Source: Rhodanobacteraceae bacterium
Lineage (GTDB): Bacteria > Pseudomonadota > Gammaproteobacteria > Xanthomonadales > SZUA-5
Reading direction: 5' to 3'
Length of the DNA: 64,000 nt
Assembly: GCA_016717705.1 (NCBI GenBank)
Contig: JADKFD010000017.1
Span: 28,271 to 92,270 of the forward strand
The notes beneath the pieces were generated by a model. That model searched no databases. It saw nothing but the letters and a program-made list of their open reading frames with translations, and was not told where the DNA came from. The position numbers and the translations under genes are program-made. How positions within the stretch are numbered: position 1 is the first letter of the stretch; the number at the start of each line of letters is the position of its first letter. Positions 16,620 to 27,729 of the stretch are shown here, one piece after another.

Positions 16620-18491
16620 GCGCCCGCGCGCTGATCCAGTGGATCGCCGGCCCGGTGCTGCGCGCGCGCTGCGAAGGCCCGTTTGCGCTGCGCGAATCGG
16701 TCAGCGTCGGCGCGCACGGATTGCTCGGCGAGGTCGTACGCATCGACGGCGACGACATCCTGGTCCAGGTTTACGAGGACACCACCGGCTTGCGGCCCGG
16801 AATCGAGGTGATCGGCAGCGGACTGCCGCTGGCGGTGCAACTGGGTCCGGCCTTGCTGGGCGGCATGTTCGATGGATTGCTGCGCCCGCTGGGTGGTCGC
16901 GACGTCGCCTACGTGCAGCCGGGGTCGCAGCACGCCGGAACGGCCGTCGAGTTCGAATTGCTGCCGCGCGTCTCGATCGGCAGCAACATCCTCGGCGGGC
17001 AACTGATCGCCGAAGTCTGGCGTGCCGATTTCCCGCACCAGCGCGTCTTCAGTCCGCCCGATGCTGCCGGCGAGGTCATCGCGATCGCCACAGCGGGCCG
17101 CTATCTCGACGACGCCATCATCTGCCGCTTGCGTGCTGCCGATGGCAGCGAGTACCGGATTGCCATGCGCCAGGCCTGGCCGGTGCGCACGCCGCGCCCG
17201 GTCGGCCGGCGTCTGCAGACCACCGCGCCGATGCTCACCGGCCAACGCATCATCGATTCGCTGTTCCCGGTGGCGCTGGGTGGCAAGGCGGCGATTCCCG
17301 GCGGCTTTGGCACCGGCAAGACCGTGCTGCTGGAAGCGCTGGCGCGGGGCTGTAGCGCCGATGTCGTCATCTATCTTGGTTGCGGCGAGCGCGGCAACGA
17401 AATCGCCGGCGTCCTGGAGGAGTTCCCGACGCTGATCGACCCGCGCAACGGTCGGCCGCTGATGGAACGCATGGTGATCATCGCCAACACCTCGAACATG
17501 CCGGTCGCTGCGCGTGAAGCCAGCATTTACAGCGCCGTCACCGTCGCCGAGTACTTCCGCGACCAGGGCTTGCATGTCGCGCTGATGGCCGATTCCACCA
17601 GTCGCTGGGCCGAGGCCTTGCGCGAGGTGTCCGGGCGCTTCGGCGAACTGCCGGGCGAAGGCGGCTATCCGGCCTACCTCGCCAGCCGTCTGGCTGATTT
17701 CTATGAGCGTGCGGCGCTGGTCGAGACGCTCGGCGGCGACACCGGGTCGGTCACCCTGATCGGCGCCATCAGTCCGCCATCCGGCGATTTCTCCGAACCG
17801 GTGACCAATCACACCAAGCGCTACGTCAAGGCCTTCTGGATGCTCGATTCCAAGCGTGCGCAGGCGCGCTTCTATCCGGCGGTGCATCCGCTGCACTCCT
17901 ATGCCGAAGATGCCCAGGACTTTGTCGCCTGGTGGGCGGCCGAAGGCTGCGATACCTGGTGGACCCTGCGCCAGCGCTTTCTGGCCTTGCTGGAAGAGCA
18001 GGCGCGCCTGGAGCGCATGGCGCGGATCATCGGCAAGGATGCACTGCCCGCGCGACAGCAGCTGACCCTGTTCAATGCCGAACTCATGAACGAGTCCTTC
18101 CTGCGCCAGTCGGCCTTTTCCGCAGTCGATCGCGTCGCAGTACCGGCCAAACAAGGCGCGATGATGCGCATGCTGGCCCGCTGGATGGATCTGTCGCTGA
18201 ACGCACTGAGCGACGGCGTGGAACTCACCCGCATCGCCGAGCTGCCATGCCTGCGCCCGCTGGCGCGCATGGGTGAGGAAATCGCCAACGACGACTTGCT
18301 GCGCTTTCGCCAGTTGCAAACGCGGATGGAGGCGGAGTTTGCGGCGTTGACTGCGACGCGCGGTGGTCGCGACGCGCACGTCGCTCCTGCTACCGCCGCG
18401 GGCGGTCCGCCGGGTAGGAGCGACGTGTATGTCGCGACAGGGTCAGCCGCAGACGATCGCGACGTGCACGTCGCTCCTACCGGAGACAACC

Positions 18492-18514
<23 letters not shown>
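16616..18514 (+). CDS. ntpA: V-type ATPase catalytic subunit A
   Basis: A 632-residue catalytic subunit. The Walker A loop is GGFGTGKT (229-236), the catalytic region GERGNE is at 257-262, and MADSTSRWAEALREVS and PAYLASRLADFYERA follow, all typical of A subunits. The A-type insert region lies before the P-loop. The last 53 residues (about 580-632) do not resemble the family: they are the translation of three REP units (18366-18480) and run 23 bases past the start of the B gene. The true functional end is probably near residue 579. Confidence 0.93.
18366..18480. repeat. Three REP units (GTAGGAGCGACGTG type) at the 3' end of ntpA
   Basis: Units at 18366-18390, 18413-18440 and 18456-18480 alternate in orientation; GTAGGAGCGACGTG faces CACGTCGCTCCTAC. 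They lie inside the open frame of the catalytic subunit and end 11 bases before the B-subunit ATG. Confidence 0.85.
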
Positions 18515-19873
<1,359 letters not shown>

Positions 19874-19877
<4 letters not shown>

Positions 19878-20482
19878 GCGAACGCGTCGCCACCCGCAGC
19901 GTGTTGCTGGAGTTGCGCGAAGAGCGCAGCTCGATGCGCGAGGGATTCACCTTCCTCGACGAGAAGTGCCTGTTGCTGGCCGGCGCACTGCTGCGCGAAC
20001 TGAGCCGCTACGACGCGCTGTGGCGGGAACTCAACGAGCTCATCGCGGACGCCGACGAGACCTTGCGCGCGGCCCTCGGCCGGCACGGCCTGGAGGGCCT
20101 GGCGATCTATCCGCTGGCGCAGGACCGCGCCGAGCCGGGCTGGGTACTGAACATCGAACACCGCTCGGTCATGGGGGTACCGCTGCTGGATGCGAGCAGC
20201 AAGCTGACACCGCCGGCGGTAGCCGAGCCGCTGCTGCGCACACCCGAAGCGGATGCCTGCGCCATCGCCCACGCAGTCTTGCTGCGCAAGGCCGCCGAGC
20301 TGGCCGCCGCGGGGGCCAATCTGGAGCGATTGCTGTACGAGTACCGGCGCACCTCGCGGCGCGCGCGGGCACTCGACGGCGTCTTGCTGCCGGAACTCGA
20401 TCACGATGTCGACGAAATGACGCTGATGTTCGAGGAACAGGAGCGTGAAGAATCGATATTGATGCGGCCGCGGGGACGCTGA
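19874..20482 (+). CDS. ntpD: V-type ATPase central-stalk subunit D
   Basis: A 202-residue rotor-axle subunit, last gene of the operon. The N-terminal helix (TRSVLLELREERSSMREGFTF, then LDEKCLLLAGALLREL) and the C-terminal helix (EYRRTSRRARALDGVLLPEL, then DHDVDEMTLMFEEQEREE) give the antiparallel coiled coil of the family. The start ATG overlaps the upstream stop. Two REP-like palindromes follow the stop and could mark the operon end. Confidence 0.9.
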
Positions 20483-20502
20483 GCGCAAGCATTGAGCAAA
20501 AG

Positions 20503-20579
20503 CATCGCGCGCGAGCGCGCTCCTGCACATTCTCCGAAAGTCCACGCAGAATTTGCAGGAGCGCGCTCGCGCGCGATAG
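20503..20579. repeat. REP palindrome pair, GCAGGAGCGCGCTCGCGCGCGA type
   Basis: ATCGCGCGCGAGCGCGCTCC faces its reverse complement across about 35 bases, just after the V-ATPase operon. It is a sequence variant of the pairs at 6597 and 31051. Confidence 0.85.
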
Positions 20580-20657
20580 CTCTTCCCCGGTGAACCCGCG
20601 TTGCGCGTACACCGGGCTACCGGCTTCAAGTTAGGCCGGGGTACGGCACGGGCGTTC

Positions 20658-20730
20658 CTTGGGTCCGGACCCTGTCCAGACGCTGTTTCCACATTCCGGC
20701 CAGAGGCGTCCGGACAAGGTCCGGACCCGA
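20658..20730. repeat. Long palindrome, GGGTCCGGACC type, second copy
   Basis: Arms GGGTCCGGACCCTGTCCAGA and GCGTCCGGACAAGGTCCGGA are nearly inverted copies. It matches the element at 1561-1632, and lies between the convergent V-ATPase operon and the lipoprotein gene, where it may act as a bidirectional terminator. Confidence 0.8.
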
Positions 20731-20740
20731 AACAGCGTCG

Positions 20741-22927
20741 CTACTGCGCCCGACACTGCGTCGGCAAGTAGCGCTGGTCGATGTCGCTCATTTCCACACC
20801 CTCTTCAAAGGCCACCAACAGATCCTCGGCGCCGGCGGCCGCATATCCACAACGCCATTCGACACTGTCATCGCTGACCTGCGCGGGGACCAGATACAGG
20901 TACTTGCCGGCTATCCGGATCGCTGCCTGGTCGGTGAAATGGATCAGAATGGTGCCGTTGTCGAGATCGATCTGCGCGTGCCCGTTGCTACTCGCCTGTG
21001 GCAAATCCATGCCCAGCGACGCCGCGTCCGTCGGTAGTTCGCCGCTGCTGGCGTAGTGCTCGGTGATCGCCGTCTTCAGCGCGCTGGTCTCGGCCAGCGC
21101 CTGCGCAACTTCGGCTCGCAGGGTGAAGTCCTGATAGGCGGGCATGGCGATGGCGGCGAGAACGCCAGCCGCGGCGGCCGCGGTCAGTCCGTCGCTGCCG
21201 TTGACCCACTCCAGCGGGTGCTGGGCGTAGTCGAGCTCCAACTGCAGCCGCGTTGGGCTCAGCTGCAGGCTGGCGCCGAGTGCCGACTCAGCCGGCAGCG
21301 CCAATTGCCGTGCGCTGGGCAGTGCCATCAGGTCCACCTCGACGCCACCGACGTCGCCAAGGCTGGCCAGCAGGCCGAGCCAGCCATGATAGGTGCGTCG
21401 CGCAGCATCATTGACCACCGCCGCGCCACTGAGCAGAGCCGTCGCGTCGGCACCGGCACCGGCAAGATAGGCATCCAGCGGCTGATCCGCACCCAACGCC
21501 AGCCGATCCATCAAGGGCTGCGGCACGCCGGCAATGACCAGCCAGCCATCCTGCTCGATCCAGTACAGATGGCTGCCGGCGCGGGCGTAGATCTTCGCCG
21601 CCAGCTCATCGTCGAGTTTTTCCGCATCCGCCCCCAAGGTGCGGCCGATCTCGAGGAAACTCGGCAGGCGCAGGTGATGGATCTGCCCTCCGGCATGATC
21701 GAAAACGACGCTCCGGGCCTTGAACTTCTCCTGGAGTACGCCGAGCAGGCGCTTGAACGCGGCGGCATCGTGCAGGCGGATGGCCGCGAATTCGCCGGCA
21801 TCGTCGGCGAATGCCACCACGTCCGGGCCAAACGGCGCGAACAGATCGACGGTGTGCAGCCCGGTCAACTCGACCAGCTTCGCCTCGGCCTCGTTCCAAC
21901 CCTTGGAAAGCTCCGCATCCTGCTGGACCGCGGCGATGATTCGCGTCACGTCATCACCGCTGTACCAGCCGGCGCTGACCAGCATTCGCGTGCTCCCGGA
22001 GGCTTTCAGATCCAGCTTGCGCGGGGCCTGCGGCAGATAGCTGGTCCACGCCGCGCCGCTGATCTCGGCGCGCAATCCCAGCCGGCCGTGACCGTCGACG
22101 CTGCCCCAGCCGAGCGCAATGCGCTTGGTCTGGTCGAGCAGCTTGCGCGCCGCCTCGTCGGTGACGGCGGCAGCCAGAATCGGGCGCATGGCCTCGACAT
22201 CGGCCCAGATCACCAGGCCGTCGCCGTGCGCGTCGATCTCGCGCTCCAGGGCCAGTTCGGCGCGCGGCTCGACCTTGCCGTCGGCGATCGCCTTGCGCAT
22301 GGCTTTCAGCGAATCGAGGTTGGCATACATGCCGCCGAGCGCGGAAAGACGCTTGCTGGCCACGTCGAAATGCAGGAAGCCCGGTGCGCCAGCGTTGGGC
22401 AACGACGCATAGCCCTCGGCATCGAACACCAATGCCGCGCCGCCGGTCGCTTCGCCGAGCACCTTGCCCAGCGCGGCTGCGTCGGCATAGTCGAGGGTCA
22501 GCGTGAGGTAGACATTCGCCGCCGGCGAGGCCATGCGCCCCGCGGCGATCACGGCAATCTCCACGGGCGAGCCCAGGCGGTAAAGCAAACCCGCAAATGG
22601 CAACGCCGCTTCGCCCGACAGCGGGTCCTTGGCCAGATCGGCACGCAGTTTGAGCACCGCGTCGACATAGGCCTGGCTCTGGAACATGCGATCGTTGGTC
22701 TTGCCGGCCGGACCCAGGGCGCTGCGCCAGGGACTGGGCAGGCGGACGTAGGCAATGGTGTCGGCGGGAAGCCGGTCGCGCAGCCATGGCGCTTCGGAAA
22801 AGGCGGCCTTCTGCGCGCTATCGTCGGCGCTGGCGACTTTCGATGTCGGTGACTTTTCATCCGAACAGGCGGCGAAAATCGTCAGGATGAACAGCATCAG
22901 GAGCAGTCGTGCAAGTCGCATCGGCAT
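20741..22927 (-). CDS. Lipoprotein with a C-terminal type IV pilin-like domain
   Basis: A 728-residue protein from the ATG at 22927. The N-terminus is a lipoprotein signal, LLMLFILTIFAACSDEKS, with the cysteine in a fair lipobox. The long middle part (about 35-560) begins LPADTIAYVRLPSPW and resembles DUF3352-type proteins. The last ~145 residues look like a type IVa major pilin: GVLAAIAMPAYQDFTLRAEV at about 588, then ETSALKTAITEHYASSGELP, and a terminal C-G-Y-A ... L-P-x-x-C disulfide loop. The prepilin leader and Glu5 region are absent, so it cannot be processed as a pilin. It faces away from the adjacent Mrp operon. Function unknown. Confidence 0.75.
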   Translation of the reverse strand: MPMRLARLLLMLFILTIFAACSDEKSPTSKVASADDSAQKAAFSEAPWLRDRLPADTIAYVRLPSPWRSALGPAGKTNDRMFQSQAYVDAVLKLRADLAKDPLSGEAALPFAGLLYRLGSPVEIAVIAAGRMASPAANVYLTLTLDYADAAALGKVLGEATGGAALVFDAEGYASLPNAGAPGFLHFDVASKRLSALGGMYANLDSLKAMRKAIADGKVEPRAELALEREIDAHGDGLVIWADVEAMRPILAAAVTDEAARKLLDQTKRIALGWGSVDGHGRLGLRAEISGAAWTSYLPQAPRKLDLKASGSTRMLVSAGWYSGDDVTRIIAAVQQDAELSKGWNEAEAKLVELTGLHTVDLFAPFGPDVVAFADDAGEFAAIRLHDAAAFKRLLGVLQEKFKARSVVFDHAGGQIHHLRLPSFLEIGRTLGADAEKLDDELAAKIYARAGSHLYWIEQDGWLVIAGVPQPLMDRLALGADQPLDAYLAGAGADATALLSGAAVVNDAARRTYHGWLGLLASLGDVGGVEVDLMALPSARQLALPAESALGASLQLSPTRLQLELDYAQHPLEWVNGSDGLTAAAAAGVLAAIAMPAYQDFTLRAEVAQALAETSALKTAITEHYASSGELPTDAASLGMDLPQASSNGHAQIDLDNGTILIHFTDQAAIRIAGKYLYLVPAQVSDDSVEWRCGYAAAGAEDLLVAFEEGVEMSDIDQRYLPTQCRAQ

Positions 22928-23095
22928 TTGCCTGTCAGGGTTGTTTACACAATGATCGCATGATGTCCATGCGCAATCGCAGCCCGCAGGCGCGGACTGC
23001 GCGGGATATTCCGACGATGCTGAATTGGCCTTCACGCATACATCCGAGGATTGCGATCTACTCGCGCACCCGTCCGGCAGGCCCCTGATGCCCCG

Positions 23096-25438
23096 ATGAG
23101 TGCGCAACTACTGCTCCCGCTGATGCTGGCCATACCGGCTGCGATCGCCGGTCTGCTGGGCAGTGGCCGGGTACGTCGGCGCTCGACTGCCACGCTGGTC
23201 TCGGCCGCAGCGCTGATCTGCGTGCTGTTGCTGGCGCTGACCCAGGTCAGTCCGATGTTGCACGGGCAAGTACTGCGTTGGTCCGTCGACTGGTTTCCCG
23301 CGCTGGGCCTGGACTTCAAGCTGCGTCTGGATGCGCTGGCCTGGCTGTTCGTGCTGCTGATCAGCGGAATCGGCACGCTCGTGGTGGTCTATGCGAACTA
23401 TTACCTGGGCAAGGACGAAGACACGCCGCGCTTCTACGCCGGTCTGCTGGCGTTCGCCGCCGCGATGCTCGGCGTGGTCACGGCCGGCAACTTGCTGTTG
23501 CTGGTGGTGTTCTGGGAATTCACCAGCCTGAGTTCATTCCTGTTGATCAGCTTCTGGAGTGACAAGCCCGAGGCACGGGCGGGCGCGAGCATGGCCTTGA
23601 CCGTCACCGCGGGCGGCGGCCTGGCGCTGCTGGCCGGCGTGCTGCTGATCGGACAGGTAGTCGGCAGTCTGGATCTGGATGTGGTGCTCGGCGCCGGCGA
23701 TCTGTTGCGCGCCGATCCGCGCTACCCGTGGATCCTCGGTCTGGTGCTGCTCGGCGCCTTCACCAAATCGGCGCAGTTTCCGTTTCATTTCTGGCTGCCG
23801 CAGGCGATGGCCGCACCGACCCCGGTCTCGGCCCTGCTGCACTCGGCGACGCTGGTCAAGGCCGGCGTCTTTCTGCTGGCGCGCCTGTACCCGGCGCTCT
23901 CGGGCACACCGGAGTGGCTGTATCTGGTGGCCGGAACCGGCCTGCTGACCCTGCTGATCGGTTCCTGGAAGGCCATTTTCCAGCACGACATCAAGGGCCT
24001 GCTGGCGTACTCGACGATCTCGCACCTGGGGCTGATCACGCTGCTGCTGGGCCTGGAATCGCCGCTGACCACGGTCGCGGCGGTGTTCCACATGATCAAC
24101 CACGCCACCTTCAAGGCCTCGCTGTTCATGGCCGCCGGCATCATCGACCACGAATGCGGCACCCGCGACATGCGCCGCCTGCACGGCTTGATGAAGTTTC
24201 TGCCGTGGACCGGCGTGCTCGCCGTCTTCGCGGCCGCGGCAATGGCCGGCGTGCCGCTGCTGAACGGCTTCTTGTCCAAGGAGATGTTCTTCACCGAATC
24301 CCTGGCGGTGACGGGCCTGGGCATGTTCAATGTCGTCGTGCCGCTGGGTGCGCTGCTCGCCGGCATGTTCGGCGTGGCCTACAGCACGCGCTTCATCCAC
24401 GACGTCTTCTTCGGCCAGGCGCTGACGCCACTCGCCCATGAGCCGCACGAACCACTGCGCTGGATGCGCTGGCCGGTCGAGGTTCTGGTGCTGCTGTGCA
24501 TCGCGGTCGGCACTTTCCCGGCCTGGACCATCAGCGGCATTCTCGACGCCGCGGCGGCTGCCGCCGCTGGCGCGCCGATGCCGGCCTACAGCCTGCGACT
24601 GTGGCATGGCTTCAACCTGCCCTTGCTGATGAGCGGCATCGCTTTTGTCGGCGGGCTGGCCTTGTACTTTGCGATCTATCGCGGCGGCGGGCTGCATCGC
24701 CACCAGACTCGCGCGCTGGCGAGCGCAATTTTTCAGCGGGCGATGGCCGGGCTGACGACCCTCGCGCAACGCGCCCGCCGCGCGACAGAACTCGGCCTGA
24801 CCATGCAATTGCGCGTGCTGCTGGTGAGCGGACTCGCGCTGGCGCTGAGCGCATCGCTGTTGAGTCCGGCGACGTGGCCCACGCCGGAGTTTCGCCTCGA
24901 CGCCCCATGGCCGGCTTTGGCTGATCGCAGTCGGCATCGTCGTGCTGACGATCGCCGTGGTCGCCATGCATCGCCAGCGGGTGCGCGCCCTGGTGCTGCT
25001 GGGCGCCATCGGCCTTCTGGTCAGCGTCAGTTTCGCGCTGCTGTCCGCGCCCGATCTGGCCTTGACCCAGTTGCTGGTGGAGGTGGCCAGCGTGCTCTTG
25101 CTGCTGCTGGCCCTGCGCCGGCTGCCGCTGCAGGCACCTGCGGAACACGACGCGCCCAGGCGCAGTCTGGACGCGCTGATCGCCCTGAGCGTCGGCGGTG
25201 GCGTCGCCCTGCTCTGCCATCGGGTCCTGACGCAACCGGCAATCAGCATCTCCGACTATTTTCTGCAGCAGGCGTTGCCGCTGGCCGGCGGCACCAATGC
25301 GGTCAACGTCATCATCGTCGACTTTCGCGGTCTCGATACGCTGGGAGAGATGACGGTTTTTGCGATTGCCGCGATTGTCGTGGCCGGATTGCTGCCCCGC
25401 TCCGCGCCGGCGCAATCGGGACACGCGGCTCTGCTTGA
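23096..25438 (+). CDS. mnhA: Mrp-type Na+/H+ antiporter subunit A, N-terminal part (frameshifted)
   Basis: The frame from ATG 23096 encodes about 600 residues of a NuoL-like antiporter subunit: LDFKLRLDALAWLFVLLISG, NLLLLVVFWEFTSLSSFLL (with the conserved glutamate), TKSAQFPFHFWLPQAMAAPT (conserved lysine), HSATLVKAGVFLLARLYP, and AVFHMINHATFKASLFMAAG. Near 24900-24910 (a CCCC run) homology moves to the +1 frame, and the residues from there to the stop at 25438 are not protein-like. With the shift corrected, the gene runs to 25889 and encodes about 931 residues, the usual size of an A/B fusion such as PhaAB. The shift may be a sequencing error or a real lesion. Confidence 0.85.
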   Translation: MSAQLLLPLMLAIPAAIAGLLGSGRVRRRSTATLVSAAALICVLLLALTQVSPMLHGQVLRWSVDWFPALGLDFKLRLDALAWLFVLLISGIGTLVVVYANYYLGKDEDTPRFYAGLLAFAAAMLGVVTAGNLLLLVVFWEFTSLSSFLLISFWSDKPEARAGASMALTVTAGGGLALLAGVLLIGQVVGSLDLDVVLGAGDLLRADPRYPWILGLVLLGAFTKSAQFPFHFWLPQAMAAPTPVSALLHSATLVKAGVFLLARLYPALSGTPEWLYLVAGTGLLTLLIGSWKAIFQHDIKGLLAYSTISHLGLITLLLGLESPLTTVAAVFHMINHATFKASLFMAAGIIDHECGTRDMRRLHGLMKFLPWTGVLAVFAAAAMAGVPLLNGFLSKEMFFTESLAVTGLGMFNVVVPLGALLAGMFGVAYSTRFIHDVFFGQALTPLAHEPHEPLRWMRWPVEVLVLLCIAVGTFPAWTISGILDAAAAAAAGAPMPAYSLRLWHGFNLPLLMSGIAFVGGLALYFAIYRGGGLHRHQTRALASAIFQRAMAGLTTLAQRARRATELGLTMQLRVLLVSGLALALSASLLSPATWPTPEFRLDAPWPALADRSRHRRADDRRGRHASPAGARPGAAGRHRPSGQRQFRAAVRARSGLDPVAGGGGQRALAAAGPAPAAAAGTCGTRRAQAQSGRADRPERRRWRRPALPSGPDATGNQHLRLFSAAGVAAGRRHQCGQRHHRRLSRSRYAGRDDGFCDCRDCRGRIAAPLRAGAIGTRGSA

Positions 25439-25889
25439 GTCTGCGCACCCACTGCTGCTGCGCACCTTGGCCACCTGGCTGCTGCCCTTCGCGCTGCTGA
25501 TCTCGGTGTACCTGTTGCTGCGCGGGCACAATCAACCGGGCGGCGGCTTCATCGGCGGCCTGACCGCCGCCGGCGCCATCGTGCTGCAGATCCTGGCGCG
25601 CGGCCGGGCGGAGTTTGATCGCCAGTTACGCTGGCCGTGGAAGGCACTGCTGGTCAGCGGTCTTCTGCTGGCGGTGGCGACGGCCGCCGCTGCCTGGGCC
25701 TTCGACTACCCGTTCCTGACCAGCTATTACCAATATGCGCAGCTGCCGCTGATCGGCAAGTTGCCCTTGGCCAGCGTGTTCCTGTTTGACCTCGGGGTCT
25801 ATCTGGTGGTGGCCGCGGGCACCGTGTACGCCCTGTCGGCACTGGCGGGTAGCGTCGAGCACGGCCGGGAGGCGCCATGGAACTACTGA
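24942..25889 (+). CDS. mnhB: Mrp-type Na+/H+ antiporter, C-terminal MnhA plus MnhB region
   Basis: This frame carries the missing continuation. The DUF4040-like part reads LGAIGLLVSVSFALLSAPDL then ALTQLLVEVASVLLLLLAL, and NVIIVDFRGLDTLGEMTVFA is the conserved MbhE-like motif. The MnhB domain follows: LLPFALLISVYLLLRGHNQP and GGGFIGGLTAAGAIVLQ. In-frame sequence upstream of the GTG at 24942 still reads as a membrane helix (WLIAVGIVVLTIAVV), so this is the second half of an A/B fusion split by a frameshift, not an independent gene. It overlaps mnhC by 13 bases. Confidence 0.85.
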   Translation: MLTIAVVAMHRQRVRALVLLGAIGLLVSVSFALLSAPDLALTQLLVEVASVLLLLLALRRLPLQAPAEHDAPRRSLDALIALSVGGGVALLCHRVLTQPAISISDYFLQQALPLAGGTNAVNVIIVDFRGLDTLGEMTVFAIAAIVVAGLLPRSAPAQSGHAALLESAHPLLLRTLATWLLPFALLISVYLLLRGHNQPGGGFIGGLTAAGAIVLQILARGRAEFDRQLRWPWKALLVSGLLLAVATAAAAWAFDYPFLTSYYQYAQLPLIGKLPLASVFLFDLGVYLVVAAGTVYALSALAGSVEHGREAPWNY

Positions 25890-26230
25890 TCTCCCTGTGC
25901 GTCGGCACGCTTGCCGCCGGCGGCGTCTATCTGCTGCTGCGTCCGCGCAGCTTCGAGGTGGTGCTGGGCCTGACCCTGTTGTCCTACGCGATCAACCTTT
26001 TGATCTTCGCGATGGGCCGGCTCAGCGTCGATCGCGCCCCGATCCTGCGCGACGGAGTGGCGCCGACCCTCGCCAACTACGCCGATCCGCTGCCGCAGGC
26101 GCTGGTGCTGACGGCGATCGTCATCAGTTTTGCGATGACCGCGGTGCTGATCGTGCTGGCCATGCGCGCGCACGCGCAACTGGGCTCGGATCGGGTCGAT
26201 GCCGGCGACGATGAGGCCGGCGACCGATGA
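25877..26230 (+). CDS. mnhC: Mrp-type antiporter subunit C
   Basis: A 117-residue NuoK-like subunit with three membrane helices: ELLISLCVGTLAAGGVYLLL, SFEVVLGLTLLSYAINLLIF (with the conserved G-x-x-L-x-x-x-A-x-N-L pattern) and LVLTAIVISFAMTAVLIVLA. The loop DRAPILRDG, then YADPLPQALVLTAIVI is a strong match to MnhC/MrpC. ATG 25877 overlaps the MnhB end; the stop overlaps mnhD (ATGA). Confidence 0.93.
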   Translation: MELLISLCVGTLAAGGVYLLLRPRSFEVVLGLTLLSYAINLLIFAMGRLSVDRAPILRDGVAPTLANYADPLPQALVLTAIVISFAMTAVLIVLAMRAHAQLGSDRVDAGDDEAGDR

Positions 26231-27729
26231 ATTCGCACCTGCTGGCCTTGCCGATTGCGCTGCCGCTGCTGGCTGGCGCCTTGCTGCTGGGCAGCGAGCG
26301 GCTGCATGCGAGCACGCGTCGACGCCTGTCGCTGCTCGCCAGCGCCTGCGGCCTGCTGCTCGCGCTGCGCCTGCTGGATCACGCACTCGAGGCTGGCACC
26401 GTGGTGTCGGCGATGGGCAATTGGCCCACCCGGATCGGCATCGTGCTGGTGCTCGATCCGCTGGCTGCGCTGATGTTGTGCCTGACCGGTGTTCTCGGCT
26501 GCGTGGCTGCACTGCACGGCGTAAACGCCGACCATGACGGCGCCCGCTGGCATGGTCTGCTGCAGTTCCAGCTGATGGGATTGAACGGCGCCTTCCTGAC
26601 CGGCGATCTGTTCAACCTGTTCGTCAGCTTCGAGGTCCTGCTGATTTCTTCCTATGGACTGCTGCTGGCCAGCACCGGCCGCAGTTCCATCCGCGCGGGT
26701 GTCGGCTATGTGCTGATCAACCTCGCCGGATCGAGCGTGTTCCTGGTGGCGCTGGCACTGGTCTACGGCTGCGCCGGCACGCTGAACATGGCGGACCTGG
26801 GCGCCGCGCTCGGCCAGATGTCGCCAAAGCAACAGGCTTTGATGCAGGTCGCCGGCGCATTGCTGATGCTGGTGTTTGCGATCAAGGCAGCCCTGTTGCC
26901 GCTGTGTTTCTGGCTGCCTGGCGGTTACGCGGCGGCCAGCGGGGCGGTCGCCGCGCTGTTTGCGGTGCTGACCAAGGTTGGCTTGTACGCGCTGCTGCGG
27001 GTCGGCTCCACGGTCTATGGCAGCGCCGCCGACGACGCCTTCGCCCTGCTGTTGCCGGTCGGGCTGGCCACGCTGGCGCTCGGCGCGCTCGGGGCGCTGG
27101 CCGCGCCGGACCTCGGTCGCTTCGCGGCGCACACGGTGATCACCTCGGCGGGCACCGGCATGGTGGCTTTTGCCATCGGCAGCGAGGCCTCGGTGGCTGC
27201 AGGAATCAGCTACCTGTTGCCGTCCAGCCTGGCCTCGGCCCTGCTGTTCCTGCTGGCCGATCAGCTGCGGAACATGCGCGGCGGCAGCGACCGGTTGCAG
27301 GCCTTCGGCGCGCCTGCGCCTGCGGCCGCGCTGAAGGTCATGCTGTTCGTGGCCTTGCTGGCGGTCAGCAGCGTGCCGCCCTTCCCCGGCTTTCTGGCCA
27401 AGGCGCTGTTGCTGAACGCATCTGCGGCGATTGTCGTGTGGCCGATCCTGCTCGGCGCCAGTCTGGTGCTGCTGCTGGCGTCGATGCGCGGCTTTGCCAT
27501 GATCGCCTGGAAGCGCAGCGCGCCGCCGCCGGGCGTCGCGCCTGACGGGCTCCGTGGCGGCTGGCTGGCGCCCGTGCTGCTGATCGCGATCATCGCCGGC
27601 ATGAGCGTGGCCATGGCACCGCTGTATCGAATCGCGGAAATGGCGGCGCAATCCGCGCTCGACCCCAGCGCCATCGCCAACGCCCAGCAGCGCGCGACAA
27701 TCCTGCCGCGTCCACCGGTGGCGCCATGA
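26227..27729 (+). CDS. mnhD: Mrp-type antiporter subunit D
   Basis: A 500-residue NuoM/N-like subunit with about 14 membrane helices. Motifs are FLTGDLFNLFVSFEVLLISS (glutamate of the antiporter family), VLINLAGSSVFLVALAL, LLMLVFAIKAALLPLCFWLP (conserved lysine) and SGAVAALFAVLTKVGLYALL (second lysine). In the Mrp complex subunits A and D carry the ion-translocation paths. It overlaps its neighbours by four bases on both sides, so tight translational coupling is likely. Confidence 0.95.
   Translation: MNSHLLALPIALPLLAGALLLGSERLHASTRRRLSLLASACGLLLALRLLDHALEAGTVVSAMGNWPTRIGIVLVLDPLAALMLCLTGVLGCVAALHGVNADHDGARWHGLLQFQLMGLNGAFLTGDLFNLFVSFEVLLISSYGLLLASTGRSSIRAGVGYVLINLAGSSVFLVALALVYGCAGTLNMADLGAALGQMSPKQQALMQVAGALLMLVFAIKAALLPLCFWLPGGYAAASGAVAALFAVLTKVGLYALLRVGSTVYGSAADDAFALLLPVGLATLALGALGALAAPDLGRFAAHTVITSAGTGMVAFAIGSEASVAAGISYLLPSSLASALLFLLADQLRNMRGGSDRLQAFGAPAPAAALKVMLFVALLAVSSVPPFPGFLAKALLLNASAAIVVWPILLGASLVLLLASMRGFAMIAWKRSAPPPGVAPDGLRGGWLAPVLLIAIIAGMSVAMAPLYRIAEMAAQSALDPSAIANAQQRATILPRPPVAP

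Noticed and set aside
15902..18379. A very long open frame on the minus strand opposite the V-ATPase genes
   Set aside because: It is antisense to the conserved subunits F, E and A, has arginine/glutamine/histidine-rich composition typical of GC-rich shadow frames and no family resemblance.
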